NCBI GenBank assembly: GCA_021399435.1
Contig: JAJTUP010000075.1
Span: 124,001 to 188,000 of the forward strand
Direction of reading: 5' to 3'
Length of the DNA stretch: 64,000 bases
Source: Diaporthe sp. PMI_573
Taxonomy: Eukaryota; Ascomycota; Sordariomycetes; Diaporthales; Diaporthaceae
Below, in pieces: positions 1-11,928 of the stretch (its first letter is position 1; each line of letters begins with the position of its first letter). A program made the position numbers and the translations under genes. The notes beneath the pieces are model-generated. The model searched no databases, was not told where the DNA came from, and was given only the letters and a program-made list of their open reading frames with translations.

Positions 1-432
1 ACCCCTGTCACCTCACCAGTTGCAGGGGCTTGAATGAATTTAAGGGCTTGCTTACTTCTCAGCGTCCCAGTACTTGACTGTTCAGGTCCCAACTGCGCAG
101 TTTATTGTAATTCAAAAGACTCAAGCCGTTTTAGATTCTATCGCCATGCCACTTAGACCGGCAAATGCTTAGGTTTCTACGTAAGGATAGTGAACATCAA
201 AGATCGCCTTTTTTAATGCCTGCCAAATATCTGTAAGATTTGATTCGGGGAGATATGGAATTCAAATGCATCAAATGCTCTGTTTATAAGATGTTACTAC
301 CTAAAGGAACCCACTGCAAAGGACCCCTTTTTATGAGAAGATCAAATTGACTGTAAACTGTAGAGGCTGAACATCCAAAGAGATATATGATCCCCTCCTC
401 TTTTCACCACAAGAGATATCCTCGACTTATTT

Positions 433-1791
433 TTACAACGGCACAAAGCTGATGATTTTATCTGTGAAATTCGTGACATCCAGCTCGTCACAGTCTTCGA
501 AAAGCTTGGACTGCGCAAGACGTTGCTCCAAGGTTATCCTCTCAAGACCGCCAAATGGGACTGCCTCCAGTTCAGCACCATCAAAGAAGAGAGAACTGAG
601 CAATTCGAGATTTCCCTGGGCCGAGTAGTCTCTAGTAAAGGCATGCAAATATGGTCTCGCTCCATCGCAGGCGGATGTGAATACAGCTTGTAGGAGTGAG
701 AGTACTTGCATGTCTGCCCCGGTGCTTTGTGACTGCCATCTCGTGAAAGAGATATCTTCCAAGCGCGAGAGCCACTCCATATCAGTCCAGCCTTCGAGTT
801 CAGAGTCGCAAGGCGTCTCTAAGTCACCAAGGGTGTGTAAGGTTATAAACAAGCAGTACCGAAAGAACCGCCGTATAACAACTTGCTTAGAACTCTAGCT
901 GCTGTTAGATTCTTCTCACAGGGCTTAATCACACAAAAGTGCACGTACCTTTACATCGCGGAGAAAGATCGCCCATTTGATTGCAACCGAGAGGCCGTGG
1001 CTGTTAGTGTAATCGAGGCTGGAAAGGTAATATCGGTCAAGGCCTCGTCCGTGATTCGCCGAGGAAATAGCACACACGGCGTCCATGATGAATCGATGTC
1101 TGGCCCTCGCTGTGGCTTCGCGGATTCCGTAGACCTCAATCTCTCTCTGTTTTGGCTGCGACACGTCATAGTGCAAGGAGTTTTGGAGCTCTTTTGACTC
1201 GCTCTTGTCGGAAACAAGCTCACCAGAGTCCTCGGACTCGATATCATCAAACTCGAGTATTGCAAACTCGACAAAAGTGACATCTACAGACACGAAGTCG
1301 ATGTACTCGGCGGGCTCGGCGGGCTCGGCGGACTCGGCAGACTCGTTGGACCCGGCGTTGACGAGTTCGAAATCATGAGGCTCGAGCTCGAATGCACAAC
1401 CGATACGGTGGAGGTATTGGGCGCAAGAGTCGCACATAACGACATCGTAATACTTATCATCCGAAGTCTTCCCAACAATGTGCTTTGAGAGTATTTTCTC
1501 GAGGAAAGGCAGCAGAGGTTCGAGTTGGTTTGTAAGGACAAGATAGCGCCTCCATATCTTATTGTCCGACGGCGTCGTGAGGAGCTCTTCCGGAATCTTT
1601 TCAACTTTCTAGTGAACATGAGCAGGAAACTCCGGCGCGGGTGATGATGATATTACCTGTTCAATAGTAATCTCTCGAAAGATTCCACCGTTTTCACCGT
1701 GATTGTCTAGTCGCTCCTCGTCGTGGATTTCATGGTCATTCCCCTTGGCCTGGCGAGGTGGCACAGGGGCAGAAACGGTCGTAATTAACAT
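433..1791 (-). CDS. hypothetical protein, three exons, about 418 aa
   Basis: I read this as one gene with exons 1791-1657, 1608-949 and 894-433. The 48-bp intron starts GTAATA and ends CACTAG; the 54-bp intron starts GTACGTGC and ends GCTAG. Both keep the reading frame, and the joined protein runs without a stop. The middle exon encodes an acidic stretch rich in Ser-Ala-Glu-Pro (about 1300-1345), made by a 9-bp tandem repeat. It is followed by a helical region reading REATARARHRFIMDAVCA. The last exon has leucine- and aromatic-rich segments and a C-terminus ending FTDKIISFVPL. No signal peptide, membrane segment or catalytic motif is visible. I do not recognise the family. The start Met at 1791 is chosen because it is the nearest in-frame ATG upstream of the first donor; an upstream exon is possible. 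Confidence 0.6.
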
Positions 1792-1862
1792 CAGGGGCCT
1801 TCGCCAACTGTGGTACAAAAGTCCAATGGAAAGGCGACAACTAGAAATGCAGCAAGGAAAGT

Positions 1863-1932
1863 AAGGCAACCAGATCTGGCTTCACAGGGAGATACGTTTT
1901 ACAGAAAGGCAACGAGGCAACCAGATCTGGCT
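1863..1932. repeat. short direct repeat, two copies 51 bp apart
   Basis: The phrase AGGCAACCAGATCTGGCT occurs near 1864 and again near 1914, just upstream of the first gene. It may be promoter-proximal, but nothing more can be said. Confidence 0.5.
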
Positions 1933-2464
1933 GCAGACCGACATATTTCATTCCGAGACTAATTTGTGAGACAGACCCCCCCAAGGCGAGCTCTTCTTTA
2001 TGGATCCAGCCCCGCCCCGGATTAGCTTCTGCATGCAAGTCCGCTGGTGTGAGTGGGTCAACTAAATGTGATTCCCGGCTGCATAATTCTGACCGGCATG
2101 CTCCCTGGGACTAATTTCGAACAGTCACTGTGGCGATACGTGCCACTGCGATGGCAAGACAGTTTTTCAGGAATAGTCGTGTAGGCTGGCTGTTCTGGTG
2201 GAATTATTATTTTCAGCCGGAGGTGGGAGGGCCTGGAGTAATTGGGAAGAGCCTTGGCTGGGCGTTCTCCGTGGCATCGTGACATAGATTCCTGAACGTC
2301 TATCTGGCCACGAACTCTTCCATCTGTGGCATTAAGCTCCGGAAATAGTGACAGGGCAAACGCACAGACTGATAGGAGTCGAATCAAATCACAAACTTGC
2401 TGTGGATAAAATATATGCCATTCTGTTTCTGGTAGATGTACTATCTCATCTCACTCGTAACGAT
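1933..2464. other. intergenic, no supported gene
   Basis: Open frames here are short and lack splice support or protein-like composition. I see no repeat or structured element. Confidence 0.4.
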
Positions 2465-2677
2465 TCATTTTGCTTTCTCAGAGCCGGCCTTCTGCACGAC
2501 ATCATCCAAATCCACTGTATTTGCTCTAGCACCACTGGCTGACGACTTTCATTTCTCATCAGTCATAATTAGGAAGGCTGGTTGATGAGTACTTACCGAC
2601 GAGGTAGTAGAGGAGGAAGTAGAGGGAGGGGGAGGGGGAGGTGCCGGGGGCCCTGAATTTCCCTGCTCTGATGACAT
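2465..2677 (-). CDS. small proline/serine-rich protein, 53 aa, two exons
   Basis: Exon 1 (2677-2597) encodes MSSEQGNSG followed by a proline run and a Ser/Thr run. A 51-bp intron (2596-2546) has a perfect GTAAGT donor, an internal CTGAT branch-like site and an AAAG acceptor. Exon 2 (2545-2465) encodes 26 residues ending VQKAGSEKAK before TGA. The phase fits and both exons end cleanly. A TATAAAG-like box lies about 130 bp upstream. The proline run lies on a purine/pyrimidine-skewed DNA tract (about 2600-2645). No known family. The gene is small enough that the reading could be fortuitous, so transcript evidence would be decisive. Confidence 0.45.
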
Positions 2678-2804
2678 GGCTGATTTCGTTTCTCCTGAGG
2701 TAATATGTAAGGTATAGTCAGTGATGCGACTCGCCTTGAAAGAGCAAGAAGTGATTTTGCGAATTTGCTACATCGAGTGCCAGGATTCTGAGGGAAGGGC
2801 AAGA

Positions 2805-2811
2805 CTTTATA
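2805..2811 (-). promoter_or_regulatory. TATA-like box upstream of the 53-aa gene
   Basis: TATAAAG on the minus strand, about 130 bp upstream of the ATG at 2677. The spacing is plausible for a fungal promoter; there is no other support. Confidence 0.3.
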
Positions 2812-2879
2812 TTCATCGACAGGCTCACTGCTGTGCTCTCCGTTGACTCTAAAGGAAGCACATATGGCCAAGCCTTACC

Positions 2880-3788
2880 GGCACTCGATGGCCGAGCGAC
2901 CTAAGGCGTCCAGAACACGTTAGCGACGTGTCCTGAAGCTCTTCGTCATGCTAGATAATAACCAGCCAGGCAATTGAGGCTATTATATGCAGTCTGGGCA
3001 TGCAGGCGGGTCGAGGTACTTTCAACCCCTTTGATTAAAATGTCCCAACGCTTCAGATACTTGTCCTGATTCGAATGTAATCTACCGTCAGGAGCAGCAA
3101 GTGCAAGTTAATGTGAACCAGATCCCCTTTAATATGCACCAAAGACCAGTCAATAGAATATTGTACACATTTTGAATATCAATCCAAACGAGAAGGCCGA
3201 TGTGCCCATCCTCGCCCTGACATGAATAAGCTCTCGGCCTCATTGGGAGGAGTACAGTAGGATGTGCTGCCTAATTCGCCGCCAAGCAAGACCAAATGAA
3301 TAGAGATCTCCGGCGCTCGCAATTCCTTGAAGTCGTCCGCAGTTTCAGCGGGACCTCACAAGAAGTTCTGGGTAAGGCTTAGCGCGGTGTCCAGCAGGGT
3401 AGCAAGGGGGATACAGGGCTCGCGCATGGCCAAGCCGCGGGACTGGATCGGCGCGTGTCTGGCCCAGACTCTGATTTTCCCAGCCCCCTACAACTTTATC
3501 CCCCCGGCTTTGTCCCTCTCGGTAGACATTAATGTACCGTTGGAGGCAACCATCGATCCAGTGAAGATTATGCAGAGGTTTTGACGCACCCGCCCGAAGC
3601 AGGCTGGCGTTCTTGGAAAGAAGCATGTACACGTACCACGAGCGCGTAAATCAACATATAGTGCAAAAATATTCTAGTTTCGCGAATTTCAGCTAAAAGC
3701 GTATCACTGCCTGCGCACTTGACTTCAACAAAACCGACATCAGTAATCCCTATTCATCAGTTGACAGAACAAAGCTCCATCAAGAGCC
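2880..3788. other. intergenic, no supported gene
   Basis: A few frames of 80-95 codons exist on both strands at 3327-3632. They overlap each other and have no splice or motif support. I see nothing else. Confidence 0.4.
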
Positions 3789-4504
3789 ATGGATAGCCCA
3801 CCAACACCGCTCACTGACAATGCATTTGCAGCGCTCGAATCCATTGTCAGCGAAGTGACGCAATTGGAACCCATATTGTCTGACCTCTTTACTGCCTTGC
3901 AAGAGCTAGCCCCACAGGAAACAACCGTGTCTACAAAGTAAGCTACTGTTTTTAAGAAGGTCGGACAGCTTTTGGCTAACAATGTGAACCGCAGACCTCA
4001 GAAGGACCCTCAAAAATTGATTTCTGAGGCTCATCGTCACGTCAAGACTGTTATTGAGCAGATTGTTGTCCTCGAATGTAGACTGGAAGCCGCAAAGGGA
4101 TTGAAATCCCTGAGGAAGGTAAGAGATGCAATCATCCCGTTCGTCGGGGGAGATCTAATTTTGTAAAGCGAGAGGCAGTTGACGCTGAGAATGCTACACA
4201 TGAGATTTGGCCCGAAGCGTTGGTGCGATCCGGCCTTTCACCCACAGCTCCTGGCCTGGGAGAGGCACCTTACCACCCACGCAAGCGGTCGCGAACTACG
4301 CCCTGCTCGGATGGCGACGATACGTATGATAGTGCAGCACAGGTTTTTTCGCAAAAGAAAAGGCGAGGGTCAAGCATTCTAGTGAATGAGACATTCAGGG
4401 AGACATCAGATCATACCTTCATCTTTGGTCGACAGTCGGTCTTCAATCAGTTGGCCGATGTGGCGGTCGACCAGGAGGAACAGTGTGGCCGGTCAGCTAT
4501 GTAA
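3789..4504 (+). CDS. hypothetical protein, three exons, 202 aa
   Basis: Exons 3789-3937, 3995-4118 and 4169-4504 join in frame through introns of 57 bp (GTAAGC to CGCAG) and 50 bp (GTAAGA to TAAAG). The N-terminal half is predicted helical and leucine/valine rich (ALESIVSEVTQLEPILSDLF, then a second helical stretch ending RLEAAKGLKSLRK), suggesting a coiled-coil or four-helix segment. The C-terminal half carries two basic clusters, HPRKRSR and SQKKRRG, that look like a nuclear localisation signal. It ends near FIFGRQSVFNQLADVAVDQE. The start is the first in-frame ATG before the first donor. I do not recognise the family; a nuclear role is an inference from the basic clusters only. Confidence 0.7.
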
Positions 4505-5026
4505 TGAAATTGGTTATTAGTGGTGAGCGAGTTCACAGAATTCAGCATACGAATTTCTTTGTTGACGTCTCTTACGAATCTGCGTCCTTGCATCAGCCCA
4601 TCACCACGACTTGATCTGGCGTTGACCCCGCATTTGTGTCCTGTTTCCCTCTCTGTCCCGATCTAATTGTTTGCCATCACAGTGTTCCAGTCGCTGATAA
4701 CTGGGCTCGTTGATCTGAGTGGTCAGCAGAGATTATCTGGAGTCGTGCAACGTTGGGCACTGGTCGAGGCACCTGGGAATTTTCCCAAAGTCTGATGCCG
4801 TCTGGCACATTGATGAGACAGGGCACCCCTGTTGGGTACAGTGGTGCTTGTACCCATAGCTCTCCTACACGATATGCACTGTGCACATTCTGGGCGTTCC
4901 TCCTACCAACCAGAATGATACATCCCTGCAGGCAAGCCGTCCACGGCAGCATGCCAAGCAATGTGCGATCCGAAATAAATGTGGGTACATCAAGTGTATG
5001 TAGCTACCAACTCATTTGGTACCAGG
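4505..5026. other. intergenic, no supported gene
   Basis: Only overlapping short frames on both strands; the 3' part is the promoter of the next gene. Confidence 0.4.
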
Positions 5027-5034
5027 ATATATAG
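5027..5034 (+). promoter_or_regulatory. TATA box of the 223-aa gene
   Basis: ATATATAG lies 112 bp upstream of the ATG at 5146, with pyrimidine-rich sequence (TTTTCTTCCTTCC) between it and the start, as is common in fungal promoters. Confidence 0.45.
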
Positions 5035-5145
5035 CAGTGCGCCGTCAAGAAAGATCGTTGTTCTCAGCAGCCATTTCATCTCTATTCATTGTGTAACCTT
5101 TTCTTCCTTCCGACAGAATCTCAGACCCAAAAGAGGGCTATCAAG

Positions 5146-5915
5146 ATGTCCCTGCTTCCTCTAGAAGGCTTTGATCCATCCAGAAGCCCAAGTCCAGCGG
5201 CAAGCCCTGGGGTATTCTCAACACAGTACTCGTCACCGAGTCTGACCGATATTACAACCCAGGGCTCGACACCTGCTGGTGGTGATGTGTATGACGCGGA
5301 CGGGGAAAGTGAAGTCAGCACCGATTTTGAGGACTCTCCAGGTAAGTACTGTAATTCACTTTGCTATTTCCATCACACACTGACCTTGCCAGATCCTGAA
5401 CCAACTCCTTTGGATGGGCTTGCTTCAAGAAATACATTCGGGCCAGAGAGCAATGTGGCCTGGGAGCTAGGTACATTGCTGTACGTGGATGCTTGTTCTA
5501 AAGGTAAATAGACTCACGTTCTTTTCTCTACCACATATTGACCTTGCTAGTTCCCATCTGGGGTTTCAAACTTAACCCATCAACAACAATTCAGTTTCTG
5601 CAAGATGTAAACAACATCCAATACTGTCTTGAATCAATGTTTATGGTATGGTCTTTTGCACCGCCCGAAGAGACTGATAACCTGCAAGTTTACAGTATGG
5701 ATGGGGGTTGGATCATCCCTTCTGGTAGGATCAAGTATACCGTCTTAGGGGTAGCTGCATGTCAAGATGGCAATGCACATAATTACAAGGTTTTCGTCAG
5801 GGCTTCCTGCATCTCAACATATGCAGAAATGGGAGAGAACACAAAAAAGGGGGTGTGTATGCTACAGATGGATGGTGGTGACTGTGTGTGTCGATATTTA
5901 ACCAGTGATGTGTGA
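5146..5915 (+). CDS. hypothetical protein, three exons, 223 aa
   Basis: Exons 5146-5341, 5393-5503 and 5551-5915 join in phase 1 at both junctions. The introns are 51 and 47 bp, and their 3' ends resemble each other (CTGACCTTGCCAG and TTGACCTTGCTAG). The N-terminal 65 residues are Ser/Pro/Thr rich and disordered-looking. The last exon encodes a compact region with many Cys, Trp and aromatic residues (PIWGFKLNPSTTIQFLQDVN, then a segment containing GGWIIPSGRIKYTVLGVAAC). No signal peptide or membrane helix is seen at the first ATG. An in-frame upstream ATG at 5089 would add 19 residues, but 5146 is the first Met after the pyrimidine-rich leader. Family not recognised. Confidence 0.65.
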
Positions 5916-6281
5916 GAAAGCTATTGTGATGATAGGGAAATTGTACACTTGCTGAAATCAGCTATGTATGCTGTTCCTGCTTCCTTTCTCCTGTGACCCC
6001 CAGATCTACCGACTTCAGGACTCTCCGTCTCCCTCGTCACCAAGGAGCCCATAAACAATGAACGTACTTGGCTACTTAGTGAGACATCCTTCGTGCCTTT
6101 CCAGCACCATGAGGGTTGTGAGCATAAACTACAGAAAGTCTCCGGACAGGGGCACAGGAACGCTCCGGACATAGAGTGCTCCCAAGGATTTCCGATGAGG
6201 CAATGATCACGATCTATCTGTATCCTGCTAATATTGAGGGGCACAAAGTGCTGCCCATGCTCATATTGGATCTTGCTACTG
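5916..6281. other. intergenic, no supported gene
   Basis: Nothing clear. A phrase at about 6145-6170 looks like a very diverged copy of the 71-bp repeat unit that follows. Confidence 0.35.
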
Positions 6282-6528
6282 TTTCTGTGCCAATGGAAGC
6301 AGGGGGCACAAAAATGCCCCCTATGCACCATGGAGTGTGACTTCCTTGGGCGTTTCTGTGCCCCTGGTAGCAGGGGGCACAAAAATGCTCCCTATGCACC
6401 ATGGAATGTGACATCCTTGGGCGTTTCTGTGCCCCTGGTAGCAGGGGGCACAAAACTGCCCTCTATGCCCAGAGAGTGTGACATCCTTGGGCGTTTCTGT
6501 GCCCCCTGTCCTACTAGTAGCAGAGGGC
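6282..6528. repeat. 71-bp tandem repeat, about 3.4 copies
   Basis: Units begin TTTCTGTGCC at 6282, 6353, 6424 and 6494, giving periods of 71, 71 and 70 bp. The unit includes GTAGCAGGGGGCACAAAAAT and ends in CCTTGGGCG. Each unit also contains a short inverted pair (TGTGCCCC with GGGGCACA). The repetitive open frames seen here on both strands are by-products of the repeat, not genes. Confidence 0.85.
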
Positions 6529-7456
6529 TGGGTTGTGCCCCTAGCCTTATCTGGATGGTCATAATTGGCCATTGTCTTGAGACCCTGGTTGCCCAGTCAG
6601 TGACCATCCTGGCAACCCATAGGTGCTGGAAGAAAGACAAGGGGGTCTTGATAGATTAATTTACCTGCCAGGATGTTTGGGGGAGGACAAGTGTGTCATG
6701 GGAACGAGGCTCCCACATCTCCTTGGACTCCAAACAGGACTAGGCACCTGCAGATGTAGACAAACCGGGGTCAAAATGCACGCAGCCGAGAATAGAGTTC
6801 GCATCGCGTCAGGTAGTAGCTTGGGAAAAGAGACGAATCGGGATTTGAATCCAAGATGATTTCGGGTGAGTCTGGCCAAGGGTGACAGACCGGGGTCTGT
6901 TGCAGCGCCTCGAGGAAATCAGGCCTGGACGTGCTTTTCCTAGGATTGGAAGGGGTTTGGAGAGGTACGGCAGCATGTAGAGTTGTAAAGATGACGTGGT
7001 CTGATCCAATGTTCACGTTCATACCGTCCTTCTGCTGAATTGACAATCCATCATTAGGCTCATGCTGATCATCGCTGTTACTGTTTGAGCAGAAACGCGC
7101 GTGCTTGCAAACATTTGTAGATTGAGCAGCCCCGGACCCGACTAGAAGTATATCTACTTCGATTCAACAGACACCACCCCAGCAGGAGGCGTGCGTTCAT
7201 CGAAAGGAATTTCAGGCGTAAGGAAACATGTGCACTCAGGAGATAAGCACTATGCTGGGTCTGGTATTGTGCGAGCAACGCTGCGCCAGCTATAACAGTC
7301 TAGATTGGTAGCCTTTATGCGAGATACCCATGAGCAATAGCGCCAGAGGTTGTGAGCCCATGTGTGCCCGTGACGCATGCTGGCCACACGACCAACAAAT
7401 GCTGATCCTGTAGCTTGAAGTTTCATCGTTGCAAGGCTCGCCGCCGGCATCTTTCC
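6529..7456. other. intergenic, no supported gene
   Basis: Several frames of 65-117 codons overlap on both strands between 6600 and 7640. None has a splice structure or motif I can defend. Confidence 0.35.
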
Positions 7457-7464
7457 TATTTAAA
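7457..7464 (+). promoter_or_regulatory. TATA-like box upstream of the 108-aa gene
   Basis: TATTTAAA lies 97 bp upstream of the ATG at 7554, next to a GC-rich inverted repeat (GGCCGGGGCCCC). Confidence 0.35.
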
Positions 7465-7553
7465 GGCCGGGGCCCCAAGCCTCGGCCTTGAAGCCACGGC
7501 CTTCCGTATCCATAATCAATTCCTTTCAATCTCATTCTGAAATCTACAACAAC

Positions 7554-7931
7554 ATGGGCAAGACGGGAAAGAAGAGCAAGAAGAGCAAGACGAGCAAGGG
7601 GAGCAAAATTCGTGGTGAAATTGCTCAGAAGTTGGGGTATCAAATTGTACCAACTATGGGCGAAGAGAGACAGAAATTTGCAGATTGGCTTCGTGAGGAT
7701 GGTGAAGATAAAGAAGCAAAAGAAGCTGAAGGTTAGTCTATAAAACAGGATTGGGATTCGTCTTTAACAACCCAAATTTTAGAAGGCGGACAGAGTGCAG
7801 CACAGCATGAGCAGCCAAGTAAGGAAGAACTAGAGGCTTGGGATAAGGAATGTCTCACACGTGGTGTCCAACGTGGTGTCGGAGGGAAACGGAAGGATGA
7901 GGATTATCGCATTCTAAGGTACCGCACATAA
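7554..7931 (+). CDS. small lysine-rich protein, two exons, 108 aa
   Basis: Exon 1 (7554-7731) encodes MGKTGKKSKKSKTSKGSK, then a globular-looking segment with IAQKLGYQIVPTMGEERQKF. A 51-bp intron (GTTAGT to TTTTAG) leads to exon 2 (7783-7931), an acidic/basic tail ending YRILRYRT before TAA. Phase 1 is kept across the junction. The highly basic N-terminus suggests nucleic-acid binding or nuclear targeting, which is inference only. The ATG sits in the context CAACATGGG. Family not recognised. Confidence 0.55.
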
Positions 7932-8103
7932 GATGTGCGACTAGGGAGACAAGAATGGTCTTGGTTTATTTTTGGAGATATGCAAATTGAATTGTGTGGT
8001 TATTTTACCTCTGAAAAGCGCTGCAGATCAAATCATCTCGCTTGTGCAGCTTCCAGCACCAAGAGGCGTAAGGTGACTATTATTTTGAGGACTGCGCGTC
8101 TAG

Positions 8104-8557
8104 ATGGGGAAAGACAAGGTGACCGGACCGGTCTCCATTCAAACATCGGTGGTGGCTGACCCGTCCGTCAACGAATGTGTTCGATCGTTCGATCTTGCTA
8201 CGGCGCCTGGACAAGTGCCCAACGTATTACACGTGATTCCCTCCTGTGATTACTTTTGCCAAGTACAGATAGTGCAGGCGGGCCGGGTGATGCGCCGCAC
8301 ACCGTTCCCACTTCGACCGGGGCCAATCAGATTGAGCATTCCTGCTACCAGTTCCTGATGAAGTTTAGGTACGACAGCATGGTCGGGCTTGGGTCCGAAA
8401 TTCTGAGGGCATACAAGAGCGACGACGAGTCTGTAGCGGAAAGCCCGTCCATAATGTGGTCCAGGATCATGGGCCTGGTCGTAAGTATGTCGAGGAACTC
8501 AATTATCTTTGGGTGCATTTTTTGGCTACTCTGTAGTTGGCTGGCTCATACCGATAA
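8104..8557 (+). CDS. uncertain coding remnant, exon structure unresolved
   Basis: Two overlapping frames look protein-like. One (from 8104) begins MGKDKVTGPVSIQ. The other (about 8260-8482) reads SCYQFLMKFRYDSMVGLG and ends at a good donor, GTAAGTATG at 8483. A possible final exon after TCTGTAG gives LAGSYR and a stop at 8555-8557. I could not find a junction joining the first two frames, so this is either an unsolved gene or a broken one. Confidence 0.25.
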
Positions 8558-8599
8558 GTTTCGTAGCCCTTAGTGGTAGTACCTAGGTGGGATTTAGCC

Positions 8600-11400
8600 G
8601 CTCGTGTTTGTTAGTTGTCGTAGATACGTGACTTAGAGAGGGGTTGATTTGTCTTAGCTTTTAATAGATCAGCTGTGTCTATCTTCTTAACTTTTCTGCC
8701 TGCATCGTAGGTACCTTTAAGCCATGGAAATAGCTACAAAATCTGCGGAAGGGCCGGAAGCCTAATGGAGTTCTGGCTTTAGAAAGAGGATACCTAATAC
8801 GCTTGACTTCCTCGGAGGTCTAAACGCTTTTGGGAAAACGTAGTCCCGCCATTTTAATGCCTTCAATCAGACGTATTTAAACGACCAAAGCTTTTAACAG
8901 GAGGTTGGAAAGCTTAGCCTACTTAAGATGGAAGTTTTCTGCATTTTATCGACCCTACTGTAGCTGGAAGCCGATTTAGTATACTTTACAGCCTTTAAGG
9001 TAACACAAGCTCTTGCATTTAAGATATAAGATTACAGACGTGGCGAGATTCGCGACAGAATCTTGTCCGACGGCTATAATGATCTACCAAGAATCTACCA
9101 TAGTTCTAGAGAGCGTAAGAGTCTAATTCTGGGCATTAGGCATAGGTTGCCAGCTAACAGCTTTCAGAATCTTTAAACGACCATGCTATTCAAAAACTAT
9201 TTAAGAGTATGGGCTATGAATATGTCATCATTTCATCGCCTCACCAGGCTAACGGCGTTATTACTCCGACAATGCAGACAACTGACAGCCAGGCCGAGTC
9301 ACTTCCTCCGACTTTACCAATCGGCGCGGCATATATAGCTTCTTCTCTTCCCAAAGGCCCCTTTTCAAATAATATGCCCCTTCTTTCTATCTCCCTTAGA
9401 TTAAATAAGATGTAGGCAGATTTGTGCCAGCAACCGCACTTGTGCGACAAGGCTTGTATACTCGTATCTGAGTTTCTAGACCAGGCCCTGATAGTATAGG
9501 ATTTCATGCTCGCGTTAAAGTAGCCGCGGCCATGAAAATTAATGCTGAGCTTTCTGCGCTTTGTTTTTGAGTCCAGCCCTTTCTTTGATAAACTCGCCCT
9601 GGACCGTAAGCTTAAGCCTCGGAAGATAGACTCGATAAGTCTAGTTCTCTGCTCTGCTACTTACACGGAGAAAATGATTCTCAACTTCCCAGACGGATGT
9701 TTTCGAGCCCTCTTTTCCACCTGCTGTAAGTTTCTGGGTGATCTTGGAAATATTGCTGCCAGCTTGCTAGTCGAGGTTGTTGCTATAGCTGTTACGGCCA
9801 AAATCGTTCCTGAAGACCATAAAGCATACTCTATATTCCTCAGAGGTAGGCTTTTAGAACTATCCCACAATATGGCTTACTGCTTACTGTTAATTTTCAG
9901 GCTTAGAAGAATATCATCGGGCTCGCAAGGCTACACCTCCGTCACTCCCATTACGAGGCTTTACGCGCGCGGAACGACCGAGCTTTGTGAAGAAACACTA
10001 TAGAGGTAAAATTCTCTAGATTAATATAAATATGAGGCAATATCTACGACTTTGACAGGTGAACATTGTCTTAGCACAAGCCGTTGCCGACTTGGATATG
10101 TACGTCTCGTTTATGTTTATGGGAAGATGTCCGCCTGCCTATGGTCAGAAAGCGGTAAAAATTTCCCTCGTTCTTAGTCGGGCTCTCTACTGGACCTTAT
10201 TATTAAACCTTGCAACGATGTCTACAGCCGCACCGAATTGCGGGATTCTAATAACTTGGGAGGATGCCGGATCAGTTGTGGTAGTACCGATGGGTGGGGT
10301 GTAATTTATCGCCTTTAGCAAAACGCCTGCTATCGGCACCCGCGGCTTGGGCTCCTGTTTTGTCGCCTTGGTTGTGTCTTAATACGGCGCTATTCTCGCT
10401 TATATTCCGCCCTTGCCGTTGAAGCCGTTATCGCCACCGGCGTCAGCATAGTCGAAGTTAGAGTCGGATCTATACGCGGGTGATAAAAATATCTGGAAGA
10501 TAATGGGCTACGTAAAGGACCTATATAACTATTACCGATACTATGACTATTTCCCAGCCTTGAGTACTTATATTGCTTGTGCATTATATCGGGGGGAGGT
10601 AGTACTGCCAGACCAGCTGGCTATTATGCAGGAAGCCTTTTGAGAGATGGGGTTGGACCCTGCTATATATATTAACGATATGCCCGGAAATTATGCTATC
10701 CCTGGCCAGGGAACTGTTATTGCCACCTTGTTTCTCGACAGACAGCTTCCTAGCGTCTGGGTAGAGGATAAGCTAGTTGTAGGCAAAATTCTGCTAGAGG
10801 AAGCATAGGCCATTATAGGTCAAAATCCAGGACCTTTTATAAGTTCTGGTTAGGTTAATGTAGTATAGTAGTTATCCTGGTTAGGGAAGGCAAAGCTCTA
10901 GCTACTTGGACCCTAGACGTTGAAACTCTCGTTTAAGATTTTGGTCTAACGGATATATTGTAAGAGCCGGCCTTCTTAGGAAAAGGAAAAGTACCAGTGA
11001 CCTGGACTTATAAGTAGCAAGTAAGCATAACTGATGCTTAGTCTGGAACGGCATAGGAGTCGGTCTCTGGTGAGTAAAAATACGACTAGACGTAGATAAC
11101 GCAGGTTAGAGAACTAACGAAGACAGGTTGTATATGGAAGGAGGTTAAGTTTAAAGTCGAACCTTATCTTACTCGCCGTGATAAGTATATTTTTAAGGAT
11201 AGTAAAGGTCGAGATAAACCGACTGATAGGAGGGAATGGTATAAGGGCGAGTACGAGGGCAAGTCGGTTTGGATTTACAAGGGGAGCAAGACGAACTATT
11301 TTACTTATTAGAAGATTGTCTAATACCGAGACTCTAGCGCGATTCAAAGCCAAGAGGCATGGAGTGATGGAGCAGAAGAGCTTGGCTGATGCCTGATCGT
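8600..11400 (+). pseudogene. decayed, RIP-like coding region, family unknown
   Basis: Long protein-like stretches survive but are cut by many TAG and TAA codons and frame changes. The clearest runs are at about 10480-10810, which includes AIYINDMPGNYAIPGQGTV, and at 11110-11310, which includes YKGEYEGKSVWIYKGSKTNY. Most stops are TAG where Gln (CAG) would fit. This is the pattern expected when C-to-T changes hit CpA sites. The region is rich in TpA. I do not recognise the protein. Direction (+) follows the longer readable stretches. Confidence 0.5.
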
Positions 11401-11928
11401 AAGGAAGGGGGTTCCTTAGCCGTCTGGATGAGATCGTGAATTCTTTCTTTGTATGTTCAGGATACACGGGCATATAACGTTAAGAGAGAAAATTCTGCAA
11501 CCAGAAGCTTGGCCATACGCCTGCTTCAGACACCCAAAACAATCGTAGATATGCCAGACCCAGTCGACCCTGCCACAAATCTCTTTGACCGTGCTGTCCA
11601 AGCCAACCTTGACTTTAGTTCATCTGCTCTCGTGAGGGACCACCAAGACCTTGCCGCTCCAGCAGACGCCCCTTCCCTGAGCAGGCCGTCAGAACCAAGA
11701 AAACATATTGTTGAGTAACCAAGACTGTGAATATGTCCTGCTATTGCCATCGATTGGGAGCGGGATAGTTCCGGCCATCTCCAGGTCTGGAGTTGGTACA
11801 TCCCCCAACTTCGTCCCAGCCATACTGGCTAACAAAGTGCCCTACAGGCCAGTCAGGTCGAGACGATTTGATAGTAAATAAGATAGGCAGCCTTACATGC
11901 TTTGCTCGAGACCCAGCTGTCATTGCAT
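11401..11928. other. intergenic, weak coding signal only
   Basis: A plus-strand frame from an ATG at 11551 would give 55 residues beginning MPDPVDPATNLFDRAV, overlapped by a minus-strand frame. Neither has support beyond being open. Confidence 0.25.

Noticed and set aside
5921..6640. Repetitive proteins on both strands with MCPLLPGAQK-like repeats
   Set aside because: They are translations of the 71-bp tandem repeat. Frames exist on both strands and have no start or splice context.
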